Below are positions 31,761 to 41,338 of a stretch of 64,000 nt of DNA, piece by piece. The DNA lies in contig JAKSQP010000012.1 of the NCBI GenBank assembly GCA_024404025.1, forward strand, positions 1 to 64,000, written 5' to 3'. The notes below the pieces were generated by a model that saw only the letters and a list, made by a program, of their open reading frames with translations, was not told the DNA's origin and did not search any database. Position 1 is the stretch's first letter, and each line of letters opens with the position of its first letter. The stretch is from Clostridia bacterium (GTDB taxonomy: Bacteria > Bacillota > Clostridia > Oscillospirales > Acutalibacteraceae). A program made the translations under genes and the position numbers.

Positions 31761-33563
31761 TTATTTGTACATCGGGCCGTATGCAGCACAGGCTCTGAAG
31801 TCTGCGCCCTCACGGTCTTTTGTTCCGAATGCACCCCAGCAGGCAGGGCGGAAAATCTTTTCATCGGGAACATTGTGAAGAGCAACGGGAATGCGAAGCA
31901 TTGAAGCCATTGTGATGATATCTGCGCCGATATGGCCATAAGAGATAGCGCCGTGGTTTGCGCCCCAGTTGTTCATGAGGTCATAAGCGCTCTTGAATGC
32001 GTCGCCGCCTGCTCCGCCGCATCTGGGTGCGAACCATGTGCAGGGCCATGTGTAGTCTGTTCTCTTCCAGAGTGTATCTGAAACTTCGTCGGGAAGAGCA
32101 ACGGTCCAGCCTTCTGCGATCTGAAGAACGGGGCCGAGACCCTTAACTATGTTAAGACGGATCATTGTTGCGGGCATCTGCGCTCTGGTGAGGAATCTTG
32201 AAGAGAATCCGCCGCCGCGGAAATAGCCGTTATCTGCTGCGCACCAGGTTGTAGCCTTGAGCATCTTTTCAATATCGGCATCGTTTACATCATACCAGGG
32301 CTTGATAACGCCGTTGCCGTCAGCATCCTTAACTTCGCCGCAGGCGTCAAGGCAGCAGGCGCCGGAGTTGATGAGGTGGATGAATCCGCCGGCATCCTTT
32401 GCAACGCCTTCAATATCATAGCCGGTAACTCTCTTAACTGAATCTGCGCTCCAGTATGTGCGAACATCTGCAAACATCTGAGGTCTGTTTGTGAGCAGCT
32501 TCATAAAGAGCATTCCGATGCCGTTGAGGGTATCGTTTTCGGTTGCGAGAACATAGGGCTCTCTTGCGCCGTTCCAATCGAAGCTTGTGTTGAGAAGAGC
32601 TTCTGCAAAGTCAGCGTTGGGATAGAAGTCTGTCCATTGTCTCTGGCCCTGGAAACCTGCAACGATAGCATTGTGGCCGGCCATCTCTTCTTCTCTTCCT
32701 TCGGGAAGATTTTTGTTGCCGTTCATAAGGTCCTTGATGATGCACATCATCTTAACCGTGAATTCCCAGTCTTTTTCTTTCTGTTCGTCTGATTTTCTTA
32801 CGAAATCCGGATTCTTGTCGAAGCCTTCGGGGCACTTTTCTTTTGTCCATTTGAGAGCCTTACGGAATTCTTCTTCGTCATAGATACCCTCGGTCATTCG
32901 GCGGATGATTTCAACCTCGTCAACGGATTCAACTCTCATACCGAGATATTCTTCGATGAATTCGGGGCTGATGGAGGAGCCTGCGATGCCCATGCAGATT
33001 GAGCCTATCTGAAGATAGGACTTGCCTCTCATTGTTGCAGCTGCAACGGCTGCTTTTGCGAAGCGGAGAAGTTTTTCACGAACATCATCGGGCATTGTTG
33101 TGTCGTCGGCATCCTGAACATCTTTGCCGTAAATGCCGAATGCGGGCAGACCCTTCTGAGCGTGAGCGGCAAGAACGGATGCAAGATAAACTGCGCCGGG
33201 TCTTTCGGTTGCGTTGAAGCCCCAAACGCCCTTGATCGTGTTGGGATCCATATCCATTGTTTCGGAGCCGTAGCACCAGCAGGGAGTAACCGAAAGAGTG
33301 ATGTCAACACCTTCTTTTTTGAACTGCGCTGCGCAGGCTGCGGATTCGGCAACTCTGCCGATTGAGGTGTCTGAGATAACAACCTTAACGGGTTCGCCGT
33401 TTGAATAGCAAAGGTTCTCCGTGAAGAGCTTTGCGGCGGCTTTTGCCATATTCATGGTCTGCTCTTCAAGGGATTCTCTTACCTTGAGGGGACCGCGTCT
33501 TGCGTCGATGATGGGGCGGATACCGATGACGGGATATTCGCCGAGAAGTCTGTTTTCAGCCAT
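31761..33563 (-). CDS. fucI: L-fucose isomerase
   Basis: This 600-aa enzyme converts L-fucose to L-fuculose (and D-arabinose to D-ribulose) with Mn2+. It matches the FucI family over its full length: N-terminal [27 protein letters not shown] near 195, and [34 protein letters not shown] split over about 345-378, where metal-binding Glu and Asp lie. The start is ATG at 33563 after AAAGGAAG. It is the third gene of the operon with the FucU-like mutarotase and a carbohydrate kinase, the gap to the kinase being 25 nt. It uses fucose released from host mucins or plant glycans. Confidence 0.95.
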   Translation of the reverse strand: MAENRLLGEYPVIGIRPIIDARRGPLKVRESLEEQTMNMAKAAAKLFTENLCYSNGEPVKVVISDTSIGRVAESAACAAQFKKEGVDITLSVTPCWCYGSETMDMDPNTIKGVWGFNATERPGAVYLASVLAAHAQKGLPAFGIYGKDVQDADDTTMPDDVREKLLRFAKAAVAAATMRGKSYLQIGSICMGIAGSSISPEFIEEYLGMRVESVDEVEIIRRMTEGIYDEEEFRKALKWTKEKCPEGFDKNPDFVRKSDEQKEKDWEFTVKMMCIIKDLMNGNKNLPEGREEEMAGHNAIVAGFQGQRQWTDFYPNADFAEALLNTSFDWNGAREPYVLATENDTLNGIGMLFMKLLTNRPQMFADVRTYWSADSVKRVTGYDIEGVAKDAGGFIHLINSGACCLDACGEVKDADGNGVIKPWYDVNDADIEKMLKATTWCAADNGYFRGGGFSSRFLTRAQMPATMIRLNIVKGLGPVLQIAEGWTVALPDEVSDTLWKRTDYTWPCTWFAPRCGGAGGDAFKSAYDLMNNWGANHGAISYGHIGADIITMASMLRIPVALHNVPDEKIFRPACWGAFGTKDREGADFRACAAYGPMYK

Positions 33564-33588
33564 TGTTATCTTCCTTTCATAATGAAAA

Positions 33589-35061
33589 TTATTGATTATT
33601 TATCGCTTTTTCAAAGCGCCTGAATGCCTCTGACCATGCGTCTGCATTGTCGGGAGCATATTCTTTGACGGTTTCGCTGTTTGCGATTATCTTTCTCGCT
33701 TCGGCAACGTCCTTAACGCAGCCGTGGGCAAGAAGCTGAACTGCAAGATTTCCGAGAACGGTTGCTTCGATCGGACCTGCCTTAACGGCAACTCCGCATG
33801 AGGAGGCGGTCATTTGGCAGAGAAGGCCGTCCTTGACCCCGCCGCCGATAATATGGATGCAGGGGTAATCGGTCTTTGTGCAGTCCTTGATTTTATCAAA
33901 GGTCATTCTGTATTTCATAGCAAGGCTTTCATAGATGCAGCGAACGATTTCGCCGACTGTTTCGGGAACATACTGACCCGTTCTGCGGCAGAAATCACGA
34001 ACTCTTTCGGGAATATTGCCCATTGCGACGAATTCGGGCGCATCGGGATCTATGAAGCATCTGAACGGCTCGCATTCAAGAGCAAGCTTTTCAAGATCGG
34101 CGTAGGAATAGCTGCTGCCGTTTCTGTTCCAATGACGGCGGCTTTCCTGGATGAGCCAAAGGCCGATAATATTTTTGAGGAAGCCCGTTTTGCCCTCGCA
34201 TCCGCCCTCGTTCGTGATATTCATTGCAAGAGAAGTTTCGTTGACAATAGGCTCATCAAGCTCTGTTCCGAAGAGCGACCATGTTCCGCTGCTTAAAAAA
34301 GCAAAATTCTTTTCTTCGCTCGGAACAGCAGTTATTGCAGACTGTGTATCGTGGCCGCAAACGCTGATGACCTTGACATTTTTAACTCCGCATTCTTCGC
34401 ATACTTCTCTGCTGAGGTTTCTGATTACTTCGCCGGGTTTTGAAATCTTACCCATAAGTCTTTGGGGAATGCCGAGCTTATCAAATATTTCTCCGCACCA
34501 GTCATGAGTGCTGATGTCAACGAGCTGAGAGGTTGTTGCGATTGAATATTCGGTTGCCTTTTCGCCCGTGAGCATATATGCAAAAAGATCGGGCATAAAG
34601 AGAAGACTTTCGGCTCTTTCAAGCAGGTGCGGCCTGTATTTTTTGAGTGAATAAAGCTGAAAAACCGTGTTCAGTTCCATAAACTGAATGCCGGTCAGAT
34701 CGTAGAACTTATCTTTTGGGATTAAATTGAAAGAATCTTCAACAAGACCTTTTGTTCTTAAATCACGGTAATGGATCGGGTTTTCAAGGAGCCTGCCTTC
34801 GCTGTCGATAAGCCCGAAATCAACGCCCCAGGTGTCGATTCCGAGGCTGTCGAAGCCGCCTTCTGCTTTTGCTTTGATGATACCTTGTTTGATTTCGTGA
34901 TAAAGGCGCAGAACATCCCAGTAAACGGTTCCGTTGACTGTTACGGGATCGTTGGAAAAGCGGTGAACTTCTTTGAGGGAGAGCTTTTCGCCGTCGAATG
35001 TGCCGAGAATCGCTCTGCCGCTTGAGGCGCCGAAATCTATGGCAAGAATTCGCTTTGTCAT
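33589..35061 (-). CDS. L-fuculokinase / rhamnulokinase (FGGY family, RhaB type)
   Basis: This 490-aa FGGY carbohydrate kinase phosphorylates a ketose at C1 with ATP. The N-terminal phosphate loop [12 protein letters not shown] and the second-domain [11 protein letters not shown] near 260 resemble RhaB more than enteric FucK. Placed between fucU and fucI, it most likely acts as L-fuculokinase, as RhaB-type FucK does in Bacteroides. It overlaps the mutarotase gene by 4 bp. GHDTQSA near 237 fits the sugar/ATP cleft. No fuculose-phosphate aldolase or transporter follows, so the next step of the pathway must be encoded elsewhere. Dual use for rhamnulose is possible, since a rhamnosidase gene is in this window. 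Confidence 0.88.
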   Translation of the reverse strand: MTKRILAIDFGASSGRAILGTFDGEKLSLKEVHRFSNDPVTVNGTVYWDVLRLYHEIKQGIIKAKAEGGFDSLGIDTWGVDFGLIDSEGRLLENPIHYRDLRTKGLVEDSFNLIPKDKFYDLTGIQFMELNTVFQLYSLKKYRPHLLERAESLLFMPDLFAYMLTGEKATEYSIATTSQLVDISTHDWCGEIFDKLGIPQRLMGKISKPGEVIRNLSREVCEECGVKNVKVISVCGHDTQSAITAVPSEEKNFAFLSSGTWSLFGTELDEPIVNETSLAMNITNEGGCEGKTGFLKNIIGLWLIQESRRHWNRNGSSYSYADLEKLALECEPFRCFIDPDAPEFVAMGNIPERVRDFCRRTGQYVPETVGEIVRCIYESLAMKYRMTFDKIKDCTKTDYPCIHIIGGGVKDGLLCQMTASSCGVAVKAGPIEATVLGNLAVQLLAHGCVKDVAEARKIIANSETVKEYAPDNADAWSEAFRRFEKAINNQ

Positions 35062-35483
35062 TGAATAACTACACCCTTTTTAAGAATAATGTTTGCATAA
35101 ATTGCAGTTTCGCCGGTTGCAACAACGCAATAAGCTTTCTTTGCTCTTTCATAGAATGCAAAGCGTTCAACAAGCTCGAATTTTTTATTGCCTTCGTTAT
35201 CATTAACGGTTTTTTCATAATCTGCCCAGATGGGAGGACGGTTTGAAGCATCGCCGTTATCCATAAGAGCAACGGGAGCCTCAACATAAGTATCAAGAGG
35301 CATAAGCTTGAGAACGGCATCAAGAATTTCGTTAACTCCGTGGCCGTCAAGGCGAACAAGTCTCTGCGCTATTGAAGCTGCGGGAAAATTGCCGTCGCCG
35401 ATAACGATTTCATCGCCGTGACCCATTTCCATAAGGATTTTGAGAAGTTCGGGGGAAATGACGGGAGATATGTTTTTGAGCAT
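35058..35483 (-). CDS. fucU: L-fucose mutarotase (FucU/RbsD family)
   Basis: This 141-aa protein interconverts the alpha and beta anomers of fucose (or ribose in RbsD). Family features are LKILMEMGHGDEIVIGDGNFPA near residue 13-34, with the catalytic His and Asp, and LDGHGVNEIL near 48. The length is typical. The ATG at 35483 follows AGGAGT with 7-nt spacing; the GTG 9 nt upstream in the longer frame lies inside that site. It is the first gene of the operon and overlaps the kinase by 4 bp. The promoter is at 35515-35543. Confidence 0.93.
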   Translation of the reverse strand: MLKNISPVISPELLKILMEMGHGDEIVIGDGNFPAASIAQRLVRLDGHGVNEILDAVLKLMPLDTYVEAPVALMDNGDASNRPPIWADYEKTVNDNEGNKKFELVERFAFYERAKKAYCVVATGETAIYANIILKKGVVIQ

Positions 35484-35514
35484 AATTACCACTCCTGAAA
35501 TCAGTATTTAAAAT

Positions 35515-35543
35515 ATTATACACCATTGATTCTTTTTTGAAAA
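35515..35543 (-). promoter_or_regulatory. sigma-A promoter of the fucose operon
   Basis: On the minus strand TTTTCA (35538-35543), a 17-nt spacer and TATAAT (35515-35520), about 30 nt upstream of fucU. I see no clear operator or cre site here. Confidence 0.7.
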
Positions 35544-35567
35544 GTGTTTTAATTAAAATAATAAATT

Positions 35568-36434
35568 TTATTTCGCTGTCATTTCATAAATCTTATTTGC
35601 AAGCTTTTCAAAATCCTCCATGCCGAAGCTTTCGGCTCTGACGGATTCGGAATAGCCGCATTCCCTGAGAGCGGCAATGACTTTTTCTTTCGGGATCCCC
35701 GTTCCTGCGCTGATTGAGTTGGAGGCGGTTTTTCTTCTTTGGCCGAAAGCGGCATTGATTATTCTGAAAAAGAGTTTTTCGTCTTTGACCTCAACGGGAG
35801 GATCCTTTCTGATATCCATTCTGATAACGCAGCTGTCAACCTTCGGAGAGGGCATAAACGAGCCTGCCGAAACATCAAAAAGCTTTCTCGCCTGCGAATA
35901 ATAATTAACTGCGGCGGTAACTGCTCCCGCAAGGCGGCTTCCGACCTCGGCGCAGAGCCGCTGACCAGCCTCTTTCTGAACCATAACGGTTATCGCTTTA
36001 AGGGGGAGATCACTTTCAAGAAGAGTCATTATCACGGGGGAAGTGATATAATAAGGCAGGTTGGCGCAGACATAAACGGGCATACCCTGAAATTTTTCTT
36101 CGATGAGGGCGTGAAGATCCGTTTTGAGAATATCCTGATTGATTATTTCTATGTTGTCGAAATCGGCAAGAGTTTCGTCAAGGATCGGCAGGAGTTTTGT
36201 GTCAAGCTCAACGCAGACAACTTTTTTCGCTCTTTTCGCAAGCTCGGCGGTCAAAACGCCTATGCCGGCTCCGATTTCGATAACTCCGCTGTTTTCGTCA
36301 ATTCCGCTTTCATCTGCCATTTTCGGGCAGATTCCTGGGTTGATTATGAAATTCTGGCCGAGTGCCTTTGAAAACTTAAAGCCGTGCTTTGAAAGAATTT
36401 TTTCAACTGTTGAAATATCCGTGAGATTATACAT
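35568..36434 (-). CDS. rsmA: 16S rRNA (adenine1518-N6/adenine1519-N6)-dimethyltransferase
   Basis: This 288-aa KsgA/RsmA enzyme dimethylates two adjacent adenosines near the 3' end of 16S rRNA. The SAM motif GVIEIGAGIGVLT lies near 48, NLPYYIT near 120, and FMPSPKVDSCVIRM near 192. The N-terminal KFSKALGQNFI signature is present. The start is ATG at 36434 after AGAGGTAATAT. The longer frame from 36575 runs through an AT-rich region and overlaps the divergent galE start region, so I reject it. It is a single gene; no rnmV neighbour is present. Loss of this methylation gives kasugamycin resistance in other bacteria. Confidence 0.95.
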   Translation of the reverse strand: MYNLTDISTVEKILSKHGFKFSKALGQNFIINPGICPKMADESGIDENSGVIEIGAGIGVLTAELAKRAKKVVCVELDTKLLPILDETLADFDNIEIINQDILKTDLHALIEEKFQGMPVYVCANLPYYITSPVIMTLLESDLPLKAITVMVQKEAGQRLCAEVGSRLAGAVTAAVNYYSQARKLFDVSAGSFMPSPKVDSCVIRMDIRKDPPVEVKDEKLFFRIINAAFGQRRKTASNSISAGTGIPKEKVIAALRECGYSESVRAESFGMEDFEKLANKIYEMTAK

Positions 36435-36573
36435 TATATTACCTCTTTTTATCAGCTGTACAAAAATAAAGTATATGATTATCGAAATATTGTCAATACA
36501 TCCGTTGATTTTTGTCGAAATATCCTTATAATAATATTGTAAAGCAACCATAAACTTCATCGGAGGAATTGCC

Positions 36574-37584
36574 ATGTCAATACTTGTTACCGGCGGCGCC
36601 GGATTTATCGGTTCTCACACCTGCGTTGAGCTTATCAATTCCGGTTATGAGCCTATTATAATCGATAATCTCTGCAACAGCAAGAGCGAAAGTATAAAAC
36701 GCATTGAAGAAATTACAGGAAAGAGAATAAAATTTTACGAATGCGATATCCGTGACCGTGCGGGTCTTGACAGGGTGTTTGCGGAAAACTGCATTGAAGC
36801 GGTCATTCATTTTGCAGGCCTTAAGTGCGTTCCCGAAAGCATAAGTGAACCGCTTAAATATTATGATAATAATATCGGCGGAACAGTTACCCTCTGCGAA
36901 GCGATGAAAGCGGCAGGCTGCAAAAAAATTGTTTTCAGTTCCTCCGCAACGGTTTACGGCAGCGAGAATCCCTCACCTCTGCGTGAGGATATGCCGGAGG
37001 GAAAAACCACCAATCCTTATGGCACAACAAAGCTCTATATTGAAAAGGTCCTTAAAGATCTTTATGCTTCCGACAACAGCTGGAGTGTTTGCCTGCTGCG
37101 CTATTTCAACCCAATCGGCGCCCACAAGAGCGGAAAAATAGGCGAAGATCCCAAGGGAATCCCCAACAACCTTGTTCCGTATGTTTCGCAGGTTGCAGTC
37201 GGTAAGCTTGATCATCTCAATGTCTGCGGAAACGATTATCCAACTCCGGACGGCACGGGCGTGCGTGACTATATCCATGTTGTTGACCTTGCCCTCGGCC
37301 ACATCAAGGCGGTTGAAAAGGTCCTTAAGGAGAGCGGATGCAGCACATATAATCTCGGAACAGGCAAGGGTTACAGCGTTCTGGATGTTGTTAAGGCATT
37401 TGAAAAGGCGAGCGGCAGAGAGGTTAAATATGTTATTGCGCCGAGAAGACCCGGCGACATAGCGACCTGCTATTCCGATCCGTCAAAGGCAAAAGCGGAG
37501 CTCGGATGGGAAGCTGTAAGAGGAATTGAAGAAATGTGCGAAGACAGCTGGCGCTGGCAGTCGCAGAATCCGAACGGTTATTGA
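36574..37584 (+). CDS. galE: UDP-glucose 4-epimerase
   Basis: This 336-aa short-chain dehydrogenase-like enzyme interconverts UDP-glucose and UDP-galactose with bound NAD. The nucleotide-binding GGAGFIGSH lies near residue 7 and the catalytic SSSATVYG near 123 and YGTTK near 147, matching the Ser-Tyr-Lys triad. GGAGG precedes the ATG at 36574. It heads a plus-strand set of seven genes (HAD, ACT, UPF0210, GH16, mntP, tetR) with gaps of 1-15 nt. It supplies UDP-galactose for the sugar transferases, or takes part in galactose use, but no galT or galK is here. Confidence 0.95.
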   Translation: MSILVTGGAGFIGSHTCVELINSGYEPIIIDNLCNSKSESIKRIEEITGKRIKFYECDIRDRAGLDRVFAENCIEAVIHFAGLKCVPESISEPLKYYDNNIGGTVTLCEAMKAAGCKKIVFSSSATVYGSENPSPLREDMPEGKTTNPYGTTKLYIEKVLKDLYASDNSWSVCLLRYFNPIGAHKSGKIGEDPKGIPNNLVPYVSQVAVGKLDHLNVCGNDYPTPDGTGVRDYIHVVDLALGHIKAVEKVLKESGCSTYNLGTGKGYSVLDVVKAFEKASGREVKYVIAPRRPGDIATCYSDPSKAKAELGWEAVRGIEEMCEDSWRWQSQNPNGY

Positions 37585-37585
37585 T

Positions 37586-38188
37586 ATGAAAAATTATATC
37601 TGGGATTTTGACGGAATGCTGTTTGACAGTTATCCCCACATCACTGCGGCATTCTGTAAAATGATGGAAGAAAAAGGAATTGAGGTCGATCCGGCAGAAG
37701 CACAGCCTCTTTTTGAAATCAGTTACAGCCATGCCTATGAGCATTATGGCGTAGGCAGGGAGGAAAAGCTCATTCATCAGAAATATGAGCATGATTATGA
37801 GCTTGAGCCGAAGGCAGTCCCGTTTCCGAATACTGTTGAAACCATCAGAACTCTTTATGAGAGAGGAGCAAAGCACTTTCTTTATACTCACAGAGGGCAT
37901 GAATCTTCGCAGTATTATCTGAATAAATTCGGAATAGATATTTATTTTGAGTGCTTTGTTGATTCTTCAATGAATTTTGCCCAGAAGCCCAGCCCGGACG
38001 CCGTCAACTGGATATGCGAAACCTACGGGTTGGATAAATCCGAAACGGTTATGATAGGCGACAGAGAAATTGATGTTCTTTCCGGCAAGAACGCAGGCGT
38101 TTCCGGATGCCTTTTTACAAAAAAAGAAAATGTTGAAAGCAAAGCGGATTTTATTATCCATGATATAATCGAAACAGAGGAGATATAA
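37586..38188 (+). CDS. HAD-superfamily hydrolase (subfamily IA)
   Basis: This 200-aa haloacid dehalogenase-like phosphatase has motif I WDFDGMLFDSYP near residue 6, a helical cap (about 16-80), motif II TH near 103, motif III KPSP near 138, and motif IV IGDREIDVLSGKNAG near 157. The first Asp is the nucleophile. It would remove phosphate from a small phosphorylated metabolite; the sugar-nucleotide neighbour galE hints at a sugar phosphate, but that is inference. Its ATG lies 1 nt after the galE stop (TGATATG), with no strong ribosome site, so translation is probably coupled. Confidence 0.85.
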   Translation: MKNYIWDFDGMLFDSYPHITAAFCKMMEEKGIEVDPAEAQPLFEISYSHAYEHYGVGREEKLIHQKYEHDYELEPKAVPFPNTVETIRTLYERGAKHFLYTHRGHESSQYYLNKFGIDIYFECFVDSSMNFAQKPSPDAVNWICETYGLDKSETVMIGDREIDVLSGKNAGVSGCLFTKKENVESKADFIIHDIIETEEI

Positions 38189-38190
38189 GT

Positions 38191-38460
38191 ATGAAAGCGG
38201 TTATTACGGTTATCGGCAAGGATATGGTAGGCATTCTCGCAAAAGTTTCAACTGAATGCTCCGACCATAACATCAATGTTCTTGAAGTTACGCAGTCCAT
38301 TCTTCAGGATATGTTTGCAATGATAATGCTCGTTGATATTTCAAAATCGGATATTCCGTTTACGGAGTTTGCCGATTCGCTTTCAAAGATGGGCAGCGAA
38401 ATGAATCTTTCAATCCACGCAATGCACGAAGATATTTTCAACGCAATGCATACCATCTGA
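38191..38460 (+). CDS. ACT-domain protein (UPF0237 family)
   Basis: The 89-aa product is a single ACT domain (KAVITVIGKDMVGILAKVSTECSDHN split at residues 3-28, then VLEVTQSILQDMFAMIMLVDIS), the type that binds small ligands, often amino acids, as a dimer. It is of the UPF0237 family that is usually encoded beside a UPF0210 protein, as it is here (14-nt gap). The pair probably acts together: the ACT protein as sensor and the UPF0210 protein as the effector. The exact function is not known. Its start is 2 nt after the HAD stop; AGGAGATATAAGT precedes it. Confidence 0.9.
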   Translation: MKAVITVIGKDMVGILAKVSTECSDHNINVLEVTQSILQDMFAMIMLVDISKSDIPFTEFADSLSKMGSEMNLSIHAMHEDIFNAMHTI

Positions 38461-38474
38461 CGGGGTGACAACTG

Positions 38475-39833
38475 ATGCTTAATTCAAAGGATATTCTCGA
38501 AACCATAACAATGATTCAGGATGAGCATCTTGATGTGCGCACCATTACGATGGGCATATCTCTGCTCGATTGCTGTCACAGTGATATAAACATAATGTGT
38601 GACAAGGTTTATGATAAAATCACAAGATACGCAAAGGATCTCGTTTCAACCGGCGAACAGATCGAAAAGGAATTCGGAATTCCCATCATCAACAAGAGAA
38701 TTTCGATCACTCCCGCCGCAATGATTCTCGCCTCCTGCGAAAACAGAGATGCGGTCAAGCTTGCGAAGACGCTTGAAAAAGCGGCATTTGCCTGCGGAGT
38801 CAATTTTCTCGGCGGATTTTCGGCTCTTGTTCAGAAAGGCTTCGGCCCCGGCGACAGAGAACTTATTGAAGCGATTCCCGAGGCTCTTGCGGAAACAGAC
38901 CATATCTGCTCCTCGGTAAACATCGGCTCAACGAAAACAGGCATCAATATGGATGCTGTTGCTCTTATGGGAAAAGCTGTTCGCAGAAGTGCGGAGCTTA
39001 CGGCAGACAGAGACTGCATCGGACCTGCAAAGCTTGTTGTTTTCTGCAATGCTCCCGAAGATAACCCGTTTATGGCAGGCGCATTCCACGGCGCAGGCGA
39101 GCCGGATTCGGTTATCAATGTCGGCGTTTCCGGACCCGGTGTTGTTCGTGCGGCTCTTGCAAAAGCAGGTGACTGCGACCTCACAGCTGTTGCCGATCTC
39201 ATAAAGAAGACGGCTTTCAAAATCACCAGAATGGGCCAACTCGTTGCAAACGAAGCTTCAAGAAGGCTCAATGTGCCGTTCGGCATTGTTGACCTTTCTC
39301 TTGCGCCCACTCCCGCAGTAGGCGATTCGGTTGCCCATATTCTTGAAGAAATGGGCCTTGAATGCTGTGGCTGCCACGGCACAACCGCCGCTCTTGCGCT
39401 TCTCAACGATGCAGTCAAGAAAGGCGGAGTGATGGCATCATCCCATGTGGGCGGACTTTCCGGCGCATTCATCCCGGTAACCGAGGACGCCGGAATGATC
39501 GATGCCGCAAGGTGCGGAGCGCTTTCGATTACAAAGCTTGAGGCGATGACGGCAGTCTGTTCCGTCGGCCTTGATATGATAAACATTCCCGGCGATACGC
39601 CTGCAGAAGTCATTTCAGCCATTATAGCGGATGAAGCGGCTATCGGTATGGTCAATTCAAAAACAACTGCAGTCAGAGTCATTCCCGCAATCGGAAAGAA
39701 GGTCGGAGATGAGCTCAGCTTCGGCGGACTTCTCGGAAGCGGACCCGTTATGCCCGTCTCAACATATTCGCCTCTTAAATTCATCTCGAGAGGCGGCAGA
39801 ATTCCGGCACCGATGCAGAGCCTTAAAAACTGA
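38475..39833 (+). CDS. UPF0210 / DUF711 (PFL-like) family protein
   Basis: This 452-aa cytosolic protein matches the UPF0210 family along its whole length ([22 protein letters not shown] N-terminus, [12 protein letters not shown] near 74, and the Gly-rich [14 protein letters not shown] near the C-terminus). These proteins have been likened to pyruvate formate-lyase folds, but no catalytic glycyl radical is conserved and the activity is unknown. It always tends to travel with the small ACT protein found directly upstream. A role in amino-acid sensing or one-carbon metabolism has been suggested but not shown. GGGGTGA precedes the ATG at 38475. No frameshift or truncation is seen. Confidence 0.9.
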   Translation: MLNSKDILETITMIQDEHLDVRTITMGISLLDCCHSDINIMCDKVYDKITRYAKDLVSTGEQIEKEFGIPIINKRISITPAAMILASCENRDAVKLAKTLEKAAFACGVNFLGGFSALVQKGFGPGDRELIEAIPEALAETDHICSSVNIGSTKTGINMDAVALMGKAVRRSAELTADRDCIGPAKLVVFCNAPEDNPFMAGAFHGAGEPDSVINVGVSGPGVVRAALAKAGDCDLTAVADLIKKTAFKITRMGQLVANEASRRLNVPFGIVDLSLAPTPAVGDSVAHILEEMGLECCGCHGTTAALALLNDAVKKGGVMASSHVGGLSGAFIPVTEDAGMIDAARCGALSITKLEAMTAVCSVGLDMINIPGDTPAEVISAIIADEAAIGMVNSKTTAVRVIPAIGKKVGDELSFGGLLGSGPVMPVSTYSPLKFISRGGRIPAPMQSLKN

Positions 39834-39847
39834 TTGGAGAAAAGATT

Positions 39848-40747
39848 ATGGATATTCTGTCTTATCCCGCAATTATCAGACCGGTCATCTCGATCATTCT
39901 TGCAATAATTTCATTCTTCACTTCAACAATAGGGGGCGGTCCTTTGATTCCTCACGGAAAAGAAATTGACATTTCCGAATATGAAATCACCTGGCAGGAT
40001 GAATTTGACGGCGATTCCCTTGATTTTTCAAAATGGGACGGTCACTTTTTTGAACACGGTCAGACAATAATCCGCAGAGGAAGCTATTGGAATACCGATC
40101 TTGCGGTTGTTAAGGACGGCAAGCTTCATATTGAAACAAAATATTATCCCGATGGTCTCAACGGCAACGGAAAGCCCGGATGGTACACCTGCGGAATCGA
40201 CACAAGCCGCTGCGTTATGCAGAGATACGGCTATTTTGAATGCAGATGTGTTCTGCCTAAAGGCACGGGTCTCTGGTCGGCATTCTGGATGTTTTCGAGC
40301 GGAGTCGGCGACACGGAGCATTACGGAACGAACGGAAAATTCGGCTCCGAGATAGATGTTTTTGAATCTCCGTTTTATTTCAGAGAAGATAAGTTCAGCA
40401 GAAACTCCGTTTCGTCGAATATCCATATTGACGGCTACGGCGAATTCCACAAGAGCGAAAATGTCTGCAAGGTTCATCTTCCGAATGATCCTTATGAAGA
40501 ATTCAACACCTACGGCGTGCTCTGGACGCCCGAAGAATATATTTTTTATGTCAACGGAATTGAAACGGGCAGAACGAAGTTCGGCGTTTCGCAGGTTCCC
40601 GAATGGCTGATCCTCTCGGTTGAAATCGGCGGCAACAACGGCGTTCCGGCAGACGACTGGTCGGGACCGAGTATCAACAGCAACGAAGAGCCGGTTACGG
40701 ATTTCATTGTTGACTATGTAAGAATGTATCAGAAAAAGGAAAAATAA
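39848..40747 (+). CDS. secreted family 16 glycoside hydrolase
   Basis: This 299-aa exported GH16 enzyme has a signal peptide or anchor (about residues 1-30). The catalytic EIDVFE motif is in FGSEIDVFES near residue 176, where the two Glu are nucleophile and acid/base. ITWQDEFDGDSLDFSKWDG near 50 is the usual start of the jelly-roll. GH16 enzymes cleave beta-1,3 or beta-1,3-1,4 glucans, laminarin, agar or carrageenan; I cannot name this substrate. GGAGA precedes the ATG. It lies between the UPF0210 gene and mntP in one operon. Its secretion suggests glucan degradation outside the cell. Confidence 0.88.
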   Translation: MDILSYPAIIRPVISIILAIISFFTSTIGGGPLIPHGKEIDISEYEITWQDEFDGDSLDFSKWDGHFFEHGQTIIRRGSYWNTDLAVVKDGKLHIETKYYPDGLNGNGKPGWYTCGIDTSRCVMQRYGYFECRCVLPKGTGLWSAFWMFSSGVGDTEHYGTNGKFGSEIDVFESPFYFREDKFSRNSVSSNIHIDGYGEFHKSENVCKVHLPNDPYEEFNTYGVLWTPEEYIFYVNGIETGRTKFGVSQVPEWLILSVEIGGNNGVPADDWSGPSINSNEEPVTDFIVDYVRMYQKKEK

Positions 40748-41328
40748 TGAGCATATTTGAGTTGTTTGTGCTTGCAGTCGGTCTTTCAATGGATGCCTTT
40801 GCGGTTTCGGTTTGCAAGGGACTTTCCGTCAGGAAAGCCGGAGTAAGGGAAATGTGCTGCGCAGGAGCGTGGTTTGGCGGATTTCAGGCTCTGATGCCGG
40901 CAATCGGTTATCTTTTAGGCTCTTCATTCAGAAAATACATAACGAATTTTGATCATTGGGTCGCCTTTGTGCTTCTTGCATTCATCGGCGCAAATATGAT
41001 AAGAGAAGCATTTTCAAAGGAAGAGGAAAGCGAAGAAAATCCGGATAAAAAATCCGCAATGAACGCAAAGGAAATGTTCCTTATGGCGGTTGCAACAAGC
41101 ATTGATGCGCTTGCGGTCGGCATTTCGTTTGCGCTTCTTCCGGATGTCAATATTATTGCCGCCGTGATTTTTATCGGCGTCATAACTTTCGCTTTTTCAG
41201 CCGCCGGGATCAAAATCGGCAATGTTTTCGGAACAAAATTTAAATCAAAAGCAGAGATCGCAGGCGGTGTTATTCTTATCGGCATCGGTCTGAAAATTCT
41301 GCTTGAGCATCTCGGAATAACAGGGTAG
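40747..41328 (+). CDS. mntP: manganese efflux pump MntP
   Basis: This 193-aa integral membrane protein has six TM segments and matches the MntP/YebN family. Two repeats carry the family motif with acidic residues: GLSMDAFAVSVCKGL near 13 and ATSIDALAVGISFAL near 117. The conserved Asp residues (in MDAF and IDAL) and the GxxxG-like turn bind Mn2+. It exports manganese to prevent toxicity. Its start codon overlaps the GH16 stop (TAATGA), so it is coupled to the operon. A yybP-ykoY manganese riboswitch is usual in front of mntP but none is visible, because the gene is internal to an operon. Confidence 0.93.
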   Translation: MSIFELFVLAVGLSMDAFAVSVCKGLSVRKAGVREMCCAGAWFGGFQALMPAIGYLLGSSFRKYITNFDHWVAFVLLAFIGANMIREAFSKEEESEENPDKKSAMNAKEMFLMAVATSIDALAVGISFALLPDVNIIAAVIFIGVITFAFSAAGIKIGNVFGTKFKSKAEIAGGVILIGIGLKILLEHLGITG

Positions 41329-41338
41329 GTGAAATTCC

